Part shown: positions 1 to 8,645 of the stretch, piece by piece | How positions within the stretch are numbered: the stretch's first letter is position 1 | Layout of the letters: every line of letters starts with the position of its first letter | NCBI GenBank assembly: GCA_029060625.1 | Contig: JAIDTO010000063.1 | Span: 1-33,582, forward strand | Reading direction: 5' to 3' | DNA from: Muribaculaceae bacterium | GTDB taxonomy: Bacteria > Bacteroidota > Bacteroidia > Bacteroidales > Muribaculaceae | DNA: 33,582 nucleotides | Translations under genes and position numbers: made by a program | Notes under the pieces: generated by a model | Seen by the model: only the letters and a program-made list of their open reading frames with translations | Database searches by the model: none | What the model was told of the DNA's origin: nothing

Positions 1-243
1 GTATATATGCTTGATCTGACCGAGCAGTATCCGTCGTTTAAGATAGTTGTTCCTGCCGGTGACCGCTATCTATATTCGATGACGGTGTCTCCAATCACAG
101 AACAGATTTTTGTGGCAGATGCACTTGACTATCAGCAGCAGGGTGCTATCTATAGATATACATCGGAAGGAAATCTCATAGGAGTATTCGATGCAGGTAT
201 AATACCGACGTCGTATGCGTGGATAAATAAAGTGATAAAGTGA
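1..243 (+). CDS. C-terminal end of a DUF5074/YncE-like surface protein (5' partial)
   Basis: The reading frame is open to the left edge, so only about the last 80 residues are visible. They contain TVSPITEQIFVADALDYQQQ and then GAIYRYTSEGNLIGVFDAGIIP, which resembles the last blades of the DUF5074-type beta-propeller lipoproteins common in Bacteroides. In that family the C-terminus typically reads as '...VSP.tgeiYVaDA.DY...G.vyrY...G...d.f.aGiiPg'. These proteins are extracellular or periplasmic and often lie near TonB-dependent uptake genes. The substrate cannot be told from this piece. The internal ATG at position 7 is not the real start. The family call is from motif memory only. Confidence 0.6.
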   Translation, partial: VYMLDLTEQYPSFKIVVPAGDRYLYSMTVSPITEQIFVADALDYQQQGAIYRYTSEGNLIGVFDAGIIPTSYAWINKVIK

Positions 244-304
244 AAATATGAAAGTCCGGAGGCAAGTAGCCTTCAGATATAATATAACTAAGATCTAAAC
301 CATC

Positions 305-2392
305 ATGAGACAATTTACAGCTCTTGCACTGTCGTTAATATTGTATTCGGCAGTCGGAACCTCGCAAGCAGAAACTGCAAAATCATGGAGTGCCGACAAC
401 GGCAACGGAACCTTTACTAATCCACTTTTCTACGATGAGTTTTCGGATCCGGACGTAATTCGTGTAGGTGACGACTATTACCTTGCGGGCACTACTATGC
501 ATAGTGTGCCGGGGCTTGTGATACTTCATTCGAAAGATCTTGTGAACTGGGAAAACGTGTCTTATTGCTTTGACCGCTTTGATTTCGATGACGATGCATT
601 CTCTCTTAAGAACGGCAAGGAGATATATGGTCAGGGCATCTGGGCTCCATGCATCAGGCACCATGACGGGAAGTTCTATCTATACAGCAATGTCAACGGC
701 AAGGGACTGCAGTGCTTCACAAGCGACAACATTGAGGGTCCATGGAAGCATTCCAATATGCAGGGGAATATCTATGATTTAGGTGTATTGTTTGATGATG
801 ACGGCAAGATCTATGCCATACATGGCTATGGGGAAGTGAAGTGCACAGAGCTCAAACCAGATATGTCAGGCCCTGTAGAAGGCACTGAGAGGGTAATTAT
901 CCCTGAAGGCAATGGAGTAGGGGAGGGTCATCATATGTATAAAATCGATGGCAAATATTATCTTATCTCCACTGACTATATACCCAACGGACGCACCCTG
1001 TGCAGTAGGGCTGATAACATTTGGGGACCTTATGAGACCCGTGTGATCACAGCCGACGAGACATTCGGCTATCATGCCGCACCTATGACTCAAATCAAAG
1101 GTAGAATCATGCCAGACGGATATCCTGTGAGCGTGGCAATGCCAGATGCCGACAAAACAGCAGCTTCCAACATCCATCAGGGAGGTATAGTCGACACTCC
1201 CGATGGCCAGTGGTGGGCAGTGTTGATGCAAGATTTCCATTCAATCGGCAGAGTTCCGGGACTTGCTCCTATTACGTGGAAAGATGGTTGGCCAATGATC
1301 GGTCTTGAGGGAAATCTCGGACGTGCACCTCGCACATGGCTAAAGCCTGAGACGGCGGCACGCGACACCGAACCAATACATGCACCATATGAACGCAACG
1401 AAGACTTCAACGGAAAGAGACTCGGACGCGTATGGCAGTGGAACCATAATCCCGACGATAGCAAATGGAAGCTTAGCAAAGGGCGTCTGCGTCTCAACAC
1501 CATGCCTGCCGAGCAGCTAATGTGGGCCCGCAACACACTTACCCAGCGTGCCGTAGGTCCGGAGTCTGATGTGACCGTAGAGTTGTATACAGCCGGAATG
1601 AAGGATGGTGATGTGGCCGGACTTTGCAATATCAACGTGCCTTGTAGCTGGATTGGAGTGGTGAAGGAAGGAAGTAAGCTGACTTTGCGAAGGTTTGAGC
1701 AACTGAAAAACGATACCCTTGATGTGGTGCTCCCTGCCAAGACCGACAAGATTTGGCTACGTCTGCACGGAGATTATGATATGGATCGGGCCAGATATTG
1801 CTATTCCACTGACGGGGAGACGTTCAAGCCTCTCGGTGATGACATGATACTCAGTTATCAGCTTATAACATTCCAAGGCTCGCGTCCGGGACTTTTTGCA
1901 TTTAACAAAAACGGAAATAATGGTGGCTTTGCTGAATTCGACAATTTCACTGTAGATGAACTTAAGGCAGACCGCAGCGAAAATATTCCATATGGAAAGA
2001 CTTTCAGAATCATAAATCTTGCCACCGGGCTTCCGATGCATGCCACACGCCATGGATTGCTTCATGACACAGCCTTTGGGGCCAGAAATCCTCAGACTGA
2101 GTTCAATGTCATTGACAGAGGCAACGGCAAGGTGATCTTGCAGACCGGAGATGGACGATATGTATTCGTAGCAGGAGAAGGACTTCCCGGAGATGTCAGA
2201 TTGACAAATGATGAGTCAAAAGCGGAGGAGTTTATGTGGCAGGATTATCTTGACAAGGAGTTTATGCTGATGTCGACGAAAACTCATAAATATATAGGGA
2301 AGAGTCCTACTACCGGAAGTCCTTATTCGATGGATTATTCCGGTGCTGATCCGGCACGTCGGAATGGGGCTGTGTTCAGATGGGAGGAGTGA
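305..2392 (+). CDS. Secreted glycoside hydrolase family 43 protein (beta-xylosidase/arabinofuranosidase type)
   Basis: The 695-residue protein has a Sec signal peptide (about residues 1-22, ending TSQA/E). A GH43 five-bladed propeller follows, about 36-340. The expected GH43 triad is visible: the general base D48 in FSDPDVIRVGDDYYLAGTT, the pKa-modulating D158 in IYDLGVLFDDDG, and the general acid E207 in GVGEGHHMYKIDGKYYLIS. Residues about 360-560 form a beta-sandwich module of the type found C-terminal to GH43 xylosidases, ending GFAEFDNFTVDE. The last 120 residues look like an extra beta-trefoil or ricin-like carbohydrate-binding module. The probable role is hydrolysis of xylan- or arabinan-derived side chains in the periplasm or at the surface. 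Substrate specificity cannot be read from the sequence. The next gene is a convergent porin. Confidence 0.88.
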   Translation: MRQFTALALSLILYSAVGTSQAETAKSWSADNGNGTFTNPLFYDEFSDPDVIRVGDDYYLAGTTMHSVPGLVILHSKDLVNWENVSYCFDRFDFDDDAFSLKNGKEIYGQGIWAPCIRHHDGKFYLYSNVNGKGLQCFTSDNIEGPWKHSNMQGNIYDLGVLFDDDGKIYAIHGYGEVKCTELKPDMSGPVEGTERVIIPEGNGVGEGHHMYKIDGKYYLISTDYIPNGRTLCSRADNIWGPYETRVITADETFGYHAAPMTQIKGRIMPDGYPVSVAMPDADKTAASNIHQGGIVDTPDGQWWAVLMQDFHSIGRVPGLAPITWKDGWPMIGLEGNLGRAPRTWLKPETAARDTEPIHAPYERNEDFNGKRLGRVWQWNHNPDDSKWKLSKGRLRLNTMPAEQLMWARNTLTQRAVGPESDVTVELYTAGMKDGDVAGLCNINVPCSWIGVVKEGSKLTLRRFEQLKNDTLDVVLPAKTDKIWLRLHGDYDMDRARYCYSTDGETFKPLGDDMILSYQLITFQGSRPGLFAFNKNGNNGGFAEFDNFTVDELKADRSENIPYGKTFRIINLATGLPMHATRHGLLHDTAFGARNPQTEFNVIDRGNGKVILQTGDGRYVFVAGEGLPGDVRLTNDESKAEEFMWQDYLDKEFMLMSTKTHKYIGKSPTTGSPYSMDYSGADPARRNGAVFRWEE

Positions 2393-2396
2393 TATG

Positions 2397-2416
2397 GGGA
2401 GGTTAGGAAACCTCCC
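2397..2416. repeat. Perfect hairpin after the GH43 stop
   Basis: GGGAGGTT at 2397-2404 and AACCTCCC at 2409-2416 form an 8-bp stem with a 4-nt loop just after the stop codon. No T-tract follows, so it may be an mRNA-stabilising hairpin or part of a compound terminator with the next hairpin. Confidence 0.5.
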
Positions 2417-2433
2417 TCCCATAAACAAGATTT

Positions 2434-2469
2434 CGGCCGCACTGGGATAATCCTTCAGTGCGGCCGCTT
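2434..2469. terminator. Candidate bidirectional terminator between the GH43 and porin genes
   Basis: CGGCCGCACTG at 2434-2444 pairs with CAGTGCGGCCG at 2456-2466, giving an 11-bp GC-rich stem with an 11-nt loop followed by CTTT. It lies between two convergent genes, where a shared terminator is expected. The weak U-tract lowers confidence. Confidence 0.55.
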
Positions 2470-2518
2470 TAGGTATAGTAAAAATGTATTAATGTTATGT
2501 TTTCGTGTATGTGGGAGC

Positions 2519-2533
2519 CGAGCCGGAGGCTCG
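2519..2533. repeat. Short REP-like palindrome
   Basis: CGAGCC at 2519-2524 and GGCTCG at 2528-2533 with a GGA loop form a compact hairpin without a U-tract, 38 nt past the porin stop. It looks like a dispersed intergenic palindrome. Genome-wide copies would be needed to prove that. Confidence 0.35.
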
Positions 2534-2571
2534 AACACCTAAACAAACATGGATTTCGGATCAAAGGGAAG

Positions 2572-4026
2572 TTAGAAGGAGAACTGTGCCATTAGGCCGA
2601 GGCGGTCGGCACGGCGGGAATTGCCGCTCCAGTTCTTGCGCACGCCTGTGTCGAATTCCAAGCCGGCCTGAATACGCGGAGTGAGATTCCAGAAAACATT
2701 TGCTGTGAAAATGTTTCCGTAGCGGTATTCAGATGCTTCGCGTGGACTACGCGGTAGATAGCGGCTATCGGAATATGAAACCGAAGCGAAAAGGTTTGGA
2801 CGGAAGTTATATTGGGCTCCAATGCACCAGCCGAGTGAGAACGGCGCATACATATCCATCGGATTATGTGGGGAGGGGACGAGATCGTAGTTGCCTACCT
2901 GGAGGTCGCCTGTGGTGCTTTCGTGTCCTTCCCCACAGTTGAATGTCCCATAAAGAGTCACGGGTGAGATAGGATGCACTACAGTAGAGAGTTGCATTCC
3001 CCATCCAAATTTATGATGGCGTTCGTGGCTTACGATATCCTCATATGGGAGGGAGCGGGCGAGTCCGGCGAGTCTTACATGCTCGCTTTTTCCCCAGGCA
3101 TACTGTATGAATGCTGCAAAGTCAGGCATCGTCTGGCTCGCAGTGCCTATTTTCCCTGCCACTGTTGAGACTGCTGCATTCTTAGGAAGTTCAACAGAGC
3201 CAGCTACAGTCCAGCGTTGCTTATAGGTATTCATCCATCTCACGAGAACGGATGTGGGGGAAATCTTGTTGGCAGGTCCATTTGCATCCACTGTAGGGGG
3301 AAGAGCAGCCGGATCGGAGAATGTGGAAGACGCGTAGCCTAACGTCACATTATTGAGCTGGGCATATGCCTTTTTAAGATGGAAGTCTGTGCCACCATAT
3401 CCGTTGAAGTTAGCCTCTATGTAGAGCTGATAGTTGCCGAAAGTCTTGTTCTTGCCGATTACCCGGAAGAATAGTGTAGAGCCTGCGGGTGTGGCTCCGA
3501 GCTTGCTGTTGTTTGCCGGATCCTTCACCATAGGAATGAGATATGGGGTAAAGCTGTTGGCAGGAATAGCTGCATCAAAATCATACCATCCCCTGATTCT
3601 TACACAACCTCCTATACCCATAGCGAGTTCTGCATCTCGACCCATGAACAGGAAGTATGGAGCAGCGGGATCAGAGAAACTCTGAAATTGATCGTAGAAG
3701 AAGTTTTCCACGAGGTCACGAATGGAGTCCTGATGCTGCTTGGAGTTGGGATTCTCAGGGCGACCGTCGATATATATTATCTTATGGTCGTTGAGAAGTG
3801 CTTCTTTCTGGGCATCGACCATAGAATTAGCACGCAGCGACTGCTGTGGCACGATGTTGTCTGTGATACTGACAGCCTGAGCTTGAACCGAGTCTTTCGA
3901 AGGAGTGGCCTGCGTGGCCTTTCTGACCGGTGCAGAGAAAGACATTGATTTGTGATGGTCTTGAGCGAAGGAGAACTGAGATGCTGTCAAAGCAAATAAA
4001 ATGGCGAGTGTAGATGCGTTTTTCAT
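2572..4026 (-). CDS. DcaP-like outer-membrane porin
   Basis: The 484-residue protein has a signal peptide (MKNASTLAILFALTASQFSFAQ). A periplasmic segment of about 90 residues follows and may be helical or oligomerising (QAQAVSITDNIVPQQSL...). A beta-barrel then begins near FLFMGRDAELAMGIGGCVRIRGWYDFDA and ends in an aromatic terminal strand (RADRLGLMAQFSF), the usual BAM recognition signal. Features such as TLFFRVIGKNKTFGNYQLYIEANFNG, LKKAYAQLNNVTLGYASSTFSDP and PTVDANGPAN match the DcaP family of trimeric porins in Bacteroidetes. Its role would be passive uptake of small, often anionic solutes across the outer membrane. It is transcribed divergently from the BNR gene, and no close Bacteroidetes promoter match was found for it. 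The specific solute is unknown. Confidence 0.75.
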   Translation of the reverse strand: MKNASTLAILFALTASQFSFAQDHHKSMSFSAPVRKATQATPSKDSVQAQAVSITDNIVPQQSLRANSMVDAQKEALLNDHKIIYIDGRPENPNSKQHQDSIRDLVENFFYDQFQSFSDPAAPYFLFMGRDAELAMGIGGCVRIRGWYDFDAAIPANSFTPYLIPMVKDPANNSKLGATPAGSTLFFRVIGKNKTFGNYQLYIEANFNGYGGTDFHLKKAYAQLNNVTLGYASSTFSDPAALPPTVDANGPANKISPTSVLVRWMNTYKQRWTVAGSVELPKNAAVSTVAGKIGTASQTMPDFAAFIQYAWGKSEHVRLAGLARSLPYEDIVSHERHHKFGWGMQLSTVVHPISPVTLYGTFNCGEGHESTTGDLQVGNYDLVPSPHNPMDMYAPFSLGWCIGAQYNFRPNLFASVSYSDSRYLPRSPREASEYRYGNIFTANVFWNLTPRIQAGLEFDTGVRKNWSGNSRRADRLGLMAQFSF

Positions 4027-4108
4027 AGTGGGAATCTTTGATTATGCAATATTAACCTTAAAAGGCGTTAAAAAGTTCAAAAATGTGGTAAGAAAATTTA
4101 TGTTTAAT

Positions 4109-4140
4109 ATTGCCAGCGTAATTAAAATTAGCTATTTTTG
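4109..4140 (+). promoter_or_regulatory. Bacteroidetes-type promoter for the BNR gene
   Basis: The -7 box TATTTTTG (4133-4140) matches TAnnTTTG. A partial -33 element ATTG (4109-4112) lies 20 nt upstream. The start site would be near 4147, only a few bases before the first ATG at 4153, which makes the second ATG (4165) a credible translation start. Confidence 0.6.
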
Positions 4141-4152
4141 TAAAAATAACCA

Positions 4153-5478
4153 ATGATACCCGTCATGAATAAGGCTGCAAGGACATATTTTATACTGAGT
4201 TTTACGCTGATTGCGTCAGTTTTGACGCTTTCCGCAAAAGACCTTAAAGGAAAACTGGTGAAGGTGGGAGACGGATACTCGGCGACCTCAGTCAATACTG
4301 CAGTATTCAGGGGGAGCTCCTTGGCCACTCATGGCGATACCCAATATATCGCTTATTATGATGGTGACGGGTATGTCATGCTTGGCAAAAGGAAAATAGG
4401 GAGTGATGACTGGACTCTTAATAAGACTCAATACAAAGGAAATATCAAGGATGCCCACAATGTGATCAGCATTGGGGTGGACGGAGATGGATATATCCAC
4501 GCATCTTTTGACCATCATGGGCATCCCCTGCGATATGCAAGGTCGGTTGCTCCAGGTAGTCTTGACCTTGGCGAGATGATTCCGATGACCGGAGTCGACG
4601 AGCAAGATGTCACTTACCCGGAATTCTACACTATGCCTGAAGGAGATATGATATTCGCTTACAGATCCGGTGCTTCAGGACGTGGCAACCTCGTATTGAA
4701 CCGTTACGATACAGAAACGAAAACATGGTCACGCCTGCATGACGTGCTGATCGACGGAGAAGGGGATCGCAATGCTTACTGGCAGATGTTTGCTGACCCC
4801 AAGGGCACTTTACATCTCTCATGGGTATGGCGCGAAACTTGGCTTGTGGAGACGAATCATGACCTGTGCTACGCCAGGTCGGATGATGGGGGAAAGACTT
4901 GGAAACGAAGTGACGGAAGCCTATATCAACTGCCTATCACCCAGTCTACCGCAGAGATAGCATGGGAGATACCTCAGAAATCTGAATTGATCAACCAGAC
5001 AAGTATGACAGCAGATGCTGACGGACATCCCTTTATAGCTACCTACTGGAGAGACCAGGACAGCACAATACCGCAATATAGGCTTGTATGGCATGATGGA
5101 GGCCAGTGGCAAATGAGCACTGTAGGAGAACGTAAAACCCCATTCTCCCTTTCCGGCGGAGGAACGAAGATGATACCAATATCACGCCCCAGGATAGTTT
5201 CGGATGGAAAGAAAGCATGTTATGTATTTCGCGATGCAGAGCGAGGAAGCAAAGTGAGTGTGGCGTATACCCCTCATCTTGGGGAAAAAGACTGGACTGT
5301 GACAGACCTGACAGACTTCAGCGTAGATGCATGGGAGCCTTCCCATGACCTTAACCTCTGGAATGACAGGCGTAAGCTTAACGTGTTTGTGCAGACGAGC
5401 CACCAGGGGGATGGTGAAAAGGTGGCGGATGTGCAGGAGAAGACCCAGCCTGTGTATGTGCTGGAAATTGATTTTTAA
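4153..5478 (+). CDS. Secreted BNR-4 repeat protein (PL24/PL25/GH145-like beta-propeller)
   Basis: The 441-residue protein has a hydrophobic signal segment. Translation may start at the second Met, position 4165, giving MNKAARTYFILSFTLIASVL. The body looks like a BNR-4 seven-bladed propeller. Visible features are DAHNVISIGVDGDGYIHASFDHH, the doublet HHGHPLRYARS, DVTYPEFYTMPEGDMIFAYRSG, SWVWRET, and a BNR/Asp-box-like LCYARSDDGGKTWKRSDG. This fold includes ulvan-type lyases (PL24, PL25) and the GH145 rhamnosidase, which use histidines near the N-terminal blades. The HNVISI and DHHGHPL histidines are candidate active-site residues. It probably cleaves a uronic-acid-containing glycan, but lyase and hydrolase activity cannot be separated from sequence alone. 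The GT2 gene follows 33 nt later. Confidence 0.75.
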   Translation: MIPVMNKAARTYFILSFTLIASVLTLSAKDLKGKLVKVGDGYSATSVNTAVFRGSSLATHGDTQYIAYYDGDGYVMLGKRKIGSDDWTLNKTQYKGNIKDAHNVISIGVDGDGYIHASFDHHGHPLRYARSVAPGSLDLGEMIPMTGVDEQDVTYPEFYTMPEGDMIFAYRSGASGRGNLVLNRYDTETKTWSRLHDVLIDGEGDRNAYWQMFADPKGTLHLSWVWRETWLVETNHDLCYARSDDGGKTWKRSDGSLYQLPITQSTAEIAWEIPQKSELINQTSMTADADGHPFIATYWRDQDSTIPQYRLVWHDGGQWQMSTVGERKTPFSLSGGGTKMIPISRPRIVSDGKKACYVFRDAERGSKVSVAYTPHLGEKDWTVTDLTDFSVDAWEPSHDLNLWNDRRKLNVFVQTSHQGDGEKVADVQEKTQPVYVLEIDF

Positions 5479-5505
5479 TTCACAATGCATAATGCATAAT
5501 TTATA
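5478..5505 (+). repeat. Heptanucleotide tandem repeat (ATGCATA-type) between two genes
   Basis: Four 7-nt units, ATTCACA, ATGCATA, ATGCATA and ATTTATA, start on the last base of the upstream stop codon and end just before the next ATG. This is one of several intergenic heptamer arrays in the window. Confidence 0.6.
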
Positions 5506-5511
5506 ATCGAC

Positions 5512-6261
5512 ATGGATGGAAGACCTCTCATATCAGTGGTGACGATCACTTATAATGCTTCGGAAACACTTCCTATCACAATGGAGTCGGTCAAGGAGCA
5601 GACTTTTAAGGACTTCGAGCACGTAGTTATTGATGGGGCATCGACTGATGACACAATAGGGATAGCCCGCAAAATGGGTACTCCGTTGCTTCGTATCGTC
5701 AGCGAGCCGGACCATGGACTCTACGATGCCATGAACAAGGGAATAAAATTTGCGCGTGGGCGTTATCTACTCTTTCTTAATTCCGGCGACAAATTTCATA
5801 CTCCGGATACTCTGCAGGCATATGCAGAAGCAATAGAAAGAAAAAATCCGGATATAATTTATGGAGATACCGACATTGTCGATATTGAAGGAAAGAGACT
5901 TGGACCGCGCCATCTATCTGCTCCTGAACTCCTGACAGTGGATAGCTTCAGCAAGGGTATGCTGATATGTCATCAGGCATTTATGGTGAAAAAGGATATT
6001 GCTCCTCTTTATGATACAGATTATAGGTTTTCTGCCGATTATGATTGGTGTATTCGATGCATAAAGGCATCTCGTGCCGGCAATAGGGTCAATCTTCATC
6101 GCGTTACGATCGACTATCTATCGGACGGACTGACCGATAAAAATAAAAAGGCATCCCTCGTGGAGCGATTCAAGATTATGGCGGCACACTATGGGGCAAT
6201 GAAGGCGATAGCTTCACATATGAGTTTTATTCCGAGGGCTATTAAACGGGGAAAACTTTAA
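5512..6261 (+). CDS. Family 2 glycosyltransferase
   Basis: The 249-residue protein has a GT-A fold typical of small GT2 transferases. ISVVTITYNASETLPITMESV is the nucleotide-binding N-terminus and VVIDGASTDDT (D41) is the family signature. SEPDHGLYDAMNKGI (64-78) is the usual 'yDAmNkGi' motif, and FLNSGD (88-93) holds the metal-binding DxD equivalent. FSADYDWCIRC (about 172) supplies the acidic 'DYDw' motif before the acceptor helix. It is probably cytoplasmic or peripheral, adding a sugar to a lipid-linked or surface glycan. It is unusual for such a gene to follow a secreted glycan-degrading protein rather than lie in a capsule or LPS cluster. Donor and acceptor are unknown. Confidence 0.85.
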   Translation: MDGRPLISVVTITYNASETLPITMESVKEQTFKDFEHVVIDGASTDDTIGIARKMGTPLLRIVSEPDHGLYDAMNKGIKFARGRYLLFLNSGDKFHTPDTLQAYAEAIERKNPDIIYGDTDIVDIEGKRLGPRHLSAPELLTVDSFSKGMLICHQAFMVKKDIAPLYDTDYRFSADYDWCIRCIKASRAGNRVNLHRVTIDYLSDGLTDKNKKASLVERFKIMAAHYGAMKAIASHMSFIPRAIKRGKL

Positions 6262-6275
6262 CAGGATCGGGTGGC

Positions 6276-6296
6276 GGACGCACGAACCGTGCGTCC
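6276..6296. repeat. Perfect REP-like palindrome
   Basis: GGACGCACG (6276-6284), loop AAC, then CGTGCGTCC (6288-6296) give a 9-bp perfect stem followed by CTAC and no U-tract. Its form is that of a dispersed repetitive extragenic palindrome rather than a terminator. Confidence 0.45.
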
Positions 6297-6347
6297 CTAC
6301 CTGTTTGGGGACGTCGAGAACGGAAAAATATACTAAAATTTAAATAG

Positions 6348-8498
6348 ATGAAGAAAATCACAGCAATGGCGGCTTCTTTACTTGTAGCCGCATCGACAAT
6401 GACAGCAATGGCAGAAAGCAATCCATTCCTGGAGGCTTATACTGCAAAGTATGAGATACCTCCATTCGAGCAGATCAAGACATCTGACTTCATACCTGCC
6501 ATCAAGGCAGGTATAGAGCAGCAGGAGGAGAACCTGGCGAACATACTCCGCAATCGTGCTACTCCTGACTTTGACAACACAATCGTCCCGCTGGAGAATC
6601 TTTCTCCTATTCTTGAGCGTGTGGCAAGTGTCTTCTATCACTATGACAGTTGCATGAAGACTCCGGAGTTTGCAGCAATGGCGGAGGAGGCAATTCCTCT
6701 CCTAAACGACGCGCAGAATAAGGTGATGCTCAACCAGCAGCTCTTCGACCGAATCAAATCCATCTACGACATGCGTGATAAGATGGGGCTGACACCGGTG
6801 CAGAAACGACTCGTTGAGAAGTACTATCGCCAATTTTCAGAGCAAGGAGCCGCACTTTCGCCCGAGAAGAAGGAGCAGCTTGTCAAGATCAACGACGAAC
6901 TTTCGAATCTTTTTATCCAGTTTAACAAGAACCTACTTAACGCAACCAACGAATTTTTCGTGACTGTCTATGATAAGGCAGACCTTGCCGGGCTACCCGA
7001 CAATGTGATTGCAGCTGCTGCTGAGGAGGCAACCGCGCGTGGCCTTGACGGACTCTGGGTGTTTACCCTTAGGGCTCCGAGCCGTCTGCCGGTGCTTGAG
7101 TCAGCAGACAACCGCGGTCTTCGCGAAGCTATCTACAAAGGGTATACCACTCTTGCCAGCTATGGTGCCAATAGCAATTATCCCGTCATCGAGAAAATCG
7201 TAAAGCTTCGCGCAGAGAAGGCAAAGCTTATGGGTTTTGATAACTTTGCCCAGATGCAGACAGCGAAGGTGATGGCTAAGACTCCCGAGGCGGCGGAGGA
7301 ACTTCTGATGCAGGTATTTGAGCCGGCGGTGAAGCGTTCGCAGGAGGAAGTGGCCGACATGCAGGCGTATGTTGATGCAAATGGAGGTGGATTCAAGATT
7401 GCTCCGTGGGACTATTACTACTATGCAGGCAAGGTGAAGGAGCAGAAGTTTGGTCTTAGCGATGCCGATATCCAGCCTTACTTCTCACTTGAGAATGTAA
7501 AGAACGGCCTCTTCTATTGCGCTGAGAAACTGTATGGCATCAAACTCGTGGAGATGCCGGATGCTCCTAAATATATGGATGAAGTGACAGTATATGATGT
7601 GCAGGATGCAAAGACCGGTGAACATATTTCTGTGTTCATGACAGACTTCTTCCCACGCAGCACAAAGGTGCAGGGTGCATGGATGGAGCAGATGCAACCG
7701 GCCGGAATGTATGCTGACGGGGTCATGAAGCGTCCGATAGTATACAATGTATGCAACTTCTCTCGTCCGGCAGGTGATGTGCCTGCTCTTCTGACTCTTG
7801 ATGAAGTGGAAACAATGTTCCATGAATTTGGACATGGCCTTCAGGGTATGCTCGGACAATCTAAATATAAGACACTTGCAGGCACAAATGTAGACCGTGA
7901 TTGTGTAGAACTTCCTTCTCAGCTCAACGAACATTGGGCAACTTCACCGGAAGTGCTCCGTTATTATGCAAAGCATTATAAGACAGGAGAGCCTATAAGC
8001 GAGGAGATGATCCAGAAGATACAGGACGCCGCCAAGTTCAACCAAGGCTTCATAACCACAGAGCTCGCCGGAGCTGCACTCCTTGACCTTGCGTGGGGCA
8101 AGACTGACGGTGAAGGCGTTGACGTACCCGGTTTTGAGGCAGCGTTTGCTGAGAAGATCGGAATGCCGGAAGAAATCACTTACAGATATCGTTCGCCATA
8201 TTTCAAGCATATCTTTGGTGATGACGGATATGCTTCCGGATATTACACTTACCTTTGGGCGCAGGTGCTCGAGGCTGATGCTTGGGAGCTATTCCAGCAG
8301 AAGGGTATCTTTGATAAGAAGACTGCAGAGGTGTATAAGAAGAATATCCTTGAAGGTGGTGATGATGAAGATGCCACTGTGCTATTCAAGAATTTCCGTG
8401 GTCATGCCCCTGATGCCAAGGCACTGCTTCGCCTGAGAGGATTTGAGGAAGCGCCGCAGAAATCCAAGGATATCAAGGTGTATAAGGATAAGCACTAA
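6348..8498 (+). CDS. dcp: Secreted M3-family zinc metallopeptidase (peptidyl-dipeptidase Dcp type)
   Basis: The 716-residue protein has a Sec signal peptide (MKKITAMAASLLVAASTMTAMA). The following sequence is typical of M3 oligopeptidases: NPFLEAYTAKYEIPPFEQIKTSDF, then a long helical region. The zinc motif HEFGH lies at about 492-496 (LDEVETMFHEFGHGLQGML). The downstream glutamate ligand is in DCVELPSQLNEHW, and the substrate-shaping stretch is YASGYYTYLWAQVLEADAW. The length agrees with Dcp (about 680 plus the signal). It releases C-terminal dipeptides from short peptides, here probably in the periplasm. It stands alone and is followed by a heptamer repeat and a terminator. The M3 assignment is firm; Dcp rather than another M3 clan member is likely. 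Confidence 0.93.
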   Translation: MKKITAMAASLLVAASTMTAMAESNPFLEAYTAKYEIPPFEQIKTSDFIPAIKAGIEQQEENLANILRNRATPDFDNTIVPLENLSPILERVASVFYHYDSCMKTPEFAAMAEEAIPLLNDAQNKVMLNQQLFDRIKSIYDMRDKMGLTPVQKRLVEKYYRQFSEQGAALSPEKKEQLVKINDELSNLFIQFNKNLLNATNEFFVTVYDKADLAGLPDNVIAAAAEEATARGLDGLWVFTLRAPSRLPVLESADNRGLREAIYKGYTTLASYGANSNYPVIEKIVKLRAEKAKLMGFDNFAQMQTAKVMAKTPEAAEELLMQVFEPAVKRSQEEVADMQAYVDANGGGFKIAPWDYYYYAGKVKEQKFGLSDADIQPYFSLENVKNGLFYCAEKLYGIKLVEMPDAPKYMDEVTVYDVQDAKTGEHISVFMTDFFPRSTKVQGAWMEQMQPAGMYADGVMKRPIVYNVCNFSRPAGDVPALLTLDEVETMFHEFGHGLQGMLGQSKYKTLAGTNVDRDCVELPSQLNEHWATSPEVLRYYAKHYKTGEPISEEMIQKIQDAAKFNQGFITTELAGAALLDLAWGKTDGEGVDVPGFEAAFAEKIGMPEEITYRYRSPYFKHIFGDDGYASGYYTYLWAQVLEADAWELFQQKGIFDKKTAEVYKKNILEGGDDEDATVLFKNFRGHAPDAKALLRLRGFEEAPQKSKDIKVYKDKH

Positions 8499-8501
8499 GT
8501 G

Positions 8502-8564
8502 AAAAGTAAAAAGTATAAAGTAAGAAGTAAAAAGTAAGAAGTAAAAAGTAAGAAGTAAGAAGTA
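8502..8564 (+). repeat. Heptanucleotide tandem repeat (AAAAGTA/AGAAGTA)
   Basis: Nine consecutive 7-nt units (AAAAGTA, AAAAGTA, TAAAGTA, AGAAGTA and so on) begin four bases after the metallopeptidase stop codon and run to the terminator stem. There are no spacers, so it is not a CRISPR array. Confidence 0.8.
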
Positions 8565-8569
8565 AAAAT

Positions 8570-8607
8570 GCTCCCGGGTGGATTTATTCAGCCGGGAGCT
8601 TATTTTA
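8570..8607 (+). terminator. Rho-independent terminator of the M3 peptidase gene
   Basis: GCTCCCGG (8570-8577) pairs with CCGGGAGC (8592-8599) across a 14-nt loop and is followed by TTATTTTA. It lies directly after the heptamer repeat. Confidence 0.75.
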
Positions 8608-8645
8608 TGCGGTATAAATACTGTATTGGTAAATAAAGTGTTTTG

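Noticed and set aside
1177-1749. 190-codon open frame on the minus strand
   Set aside because: It lies wholly inside the GH43 gene, which has intact catalytic motifs; the antisense translation is Ser/Pro/Arg-rich and has no family features.
8502-8564. Possible CRISPR array at the AAAAGTA repeats
   Set aside because: The 7-nt units are contiguous with no spacers and no cas genes; the same applies to the other heptamer arrays.
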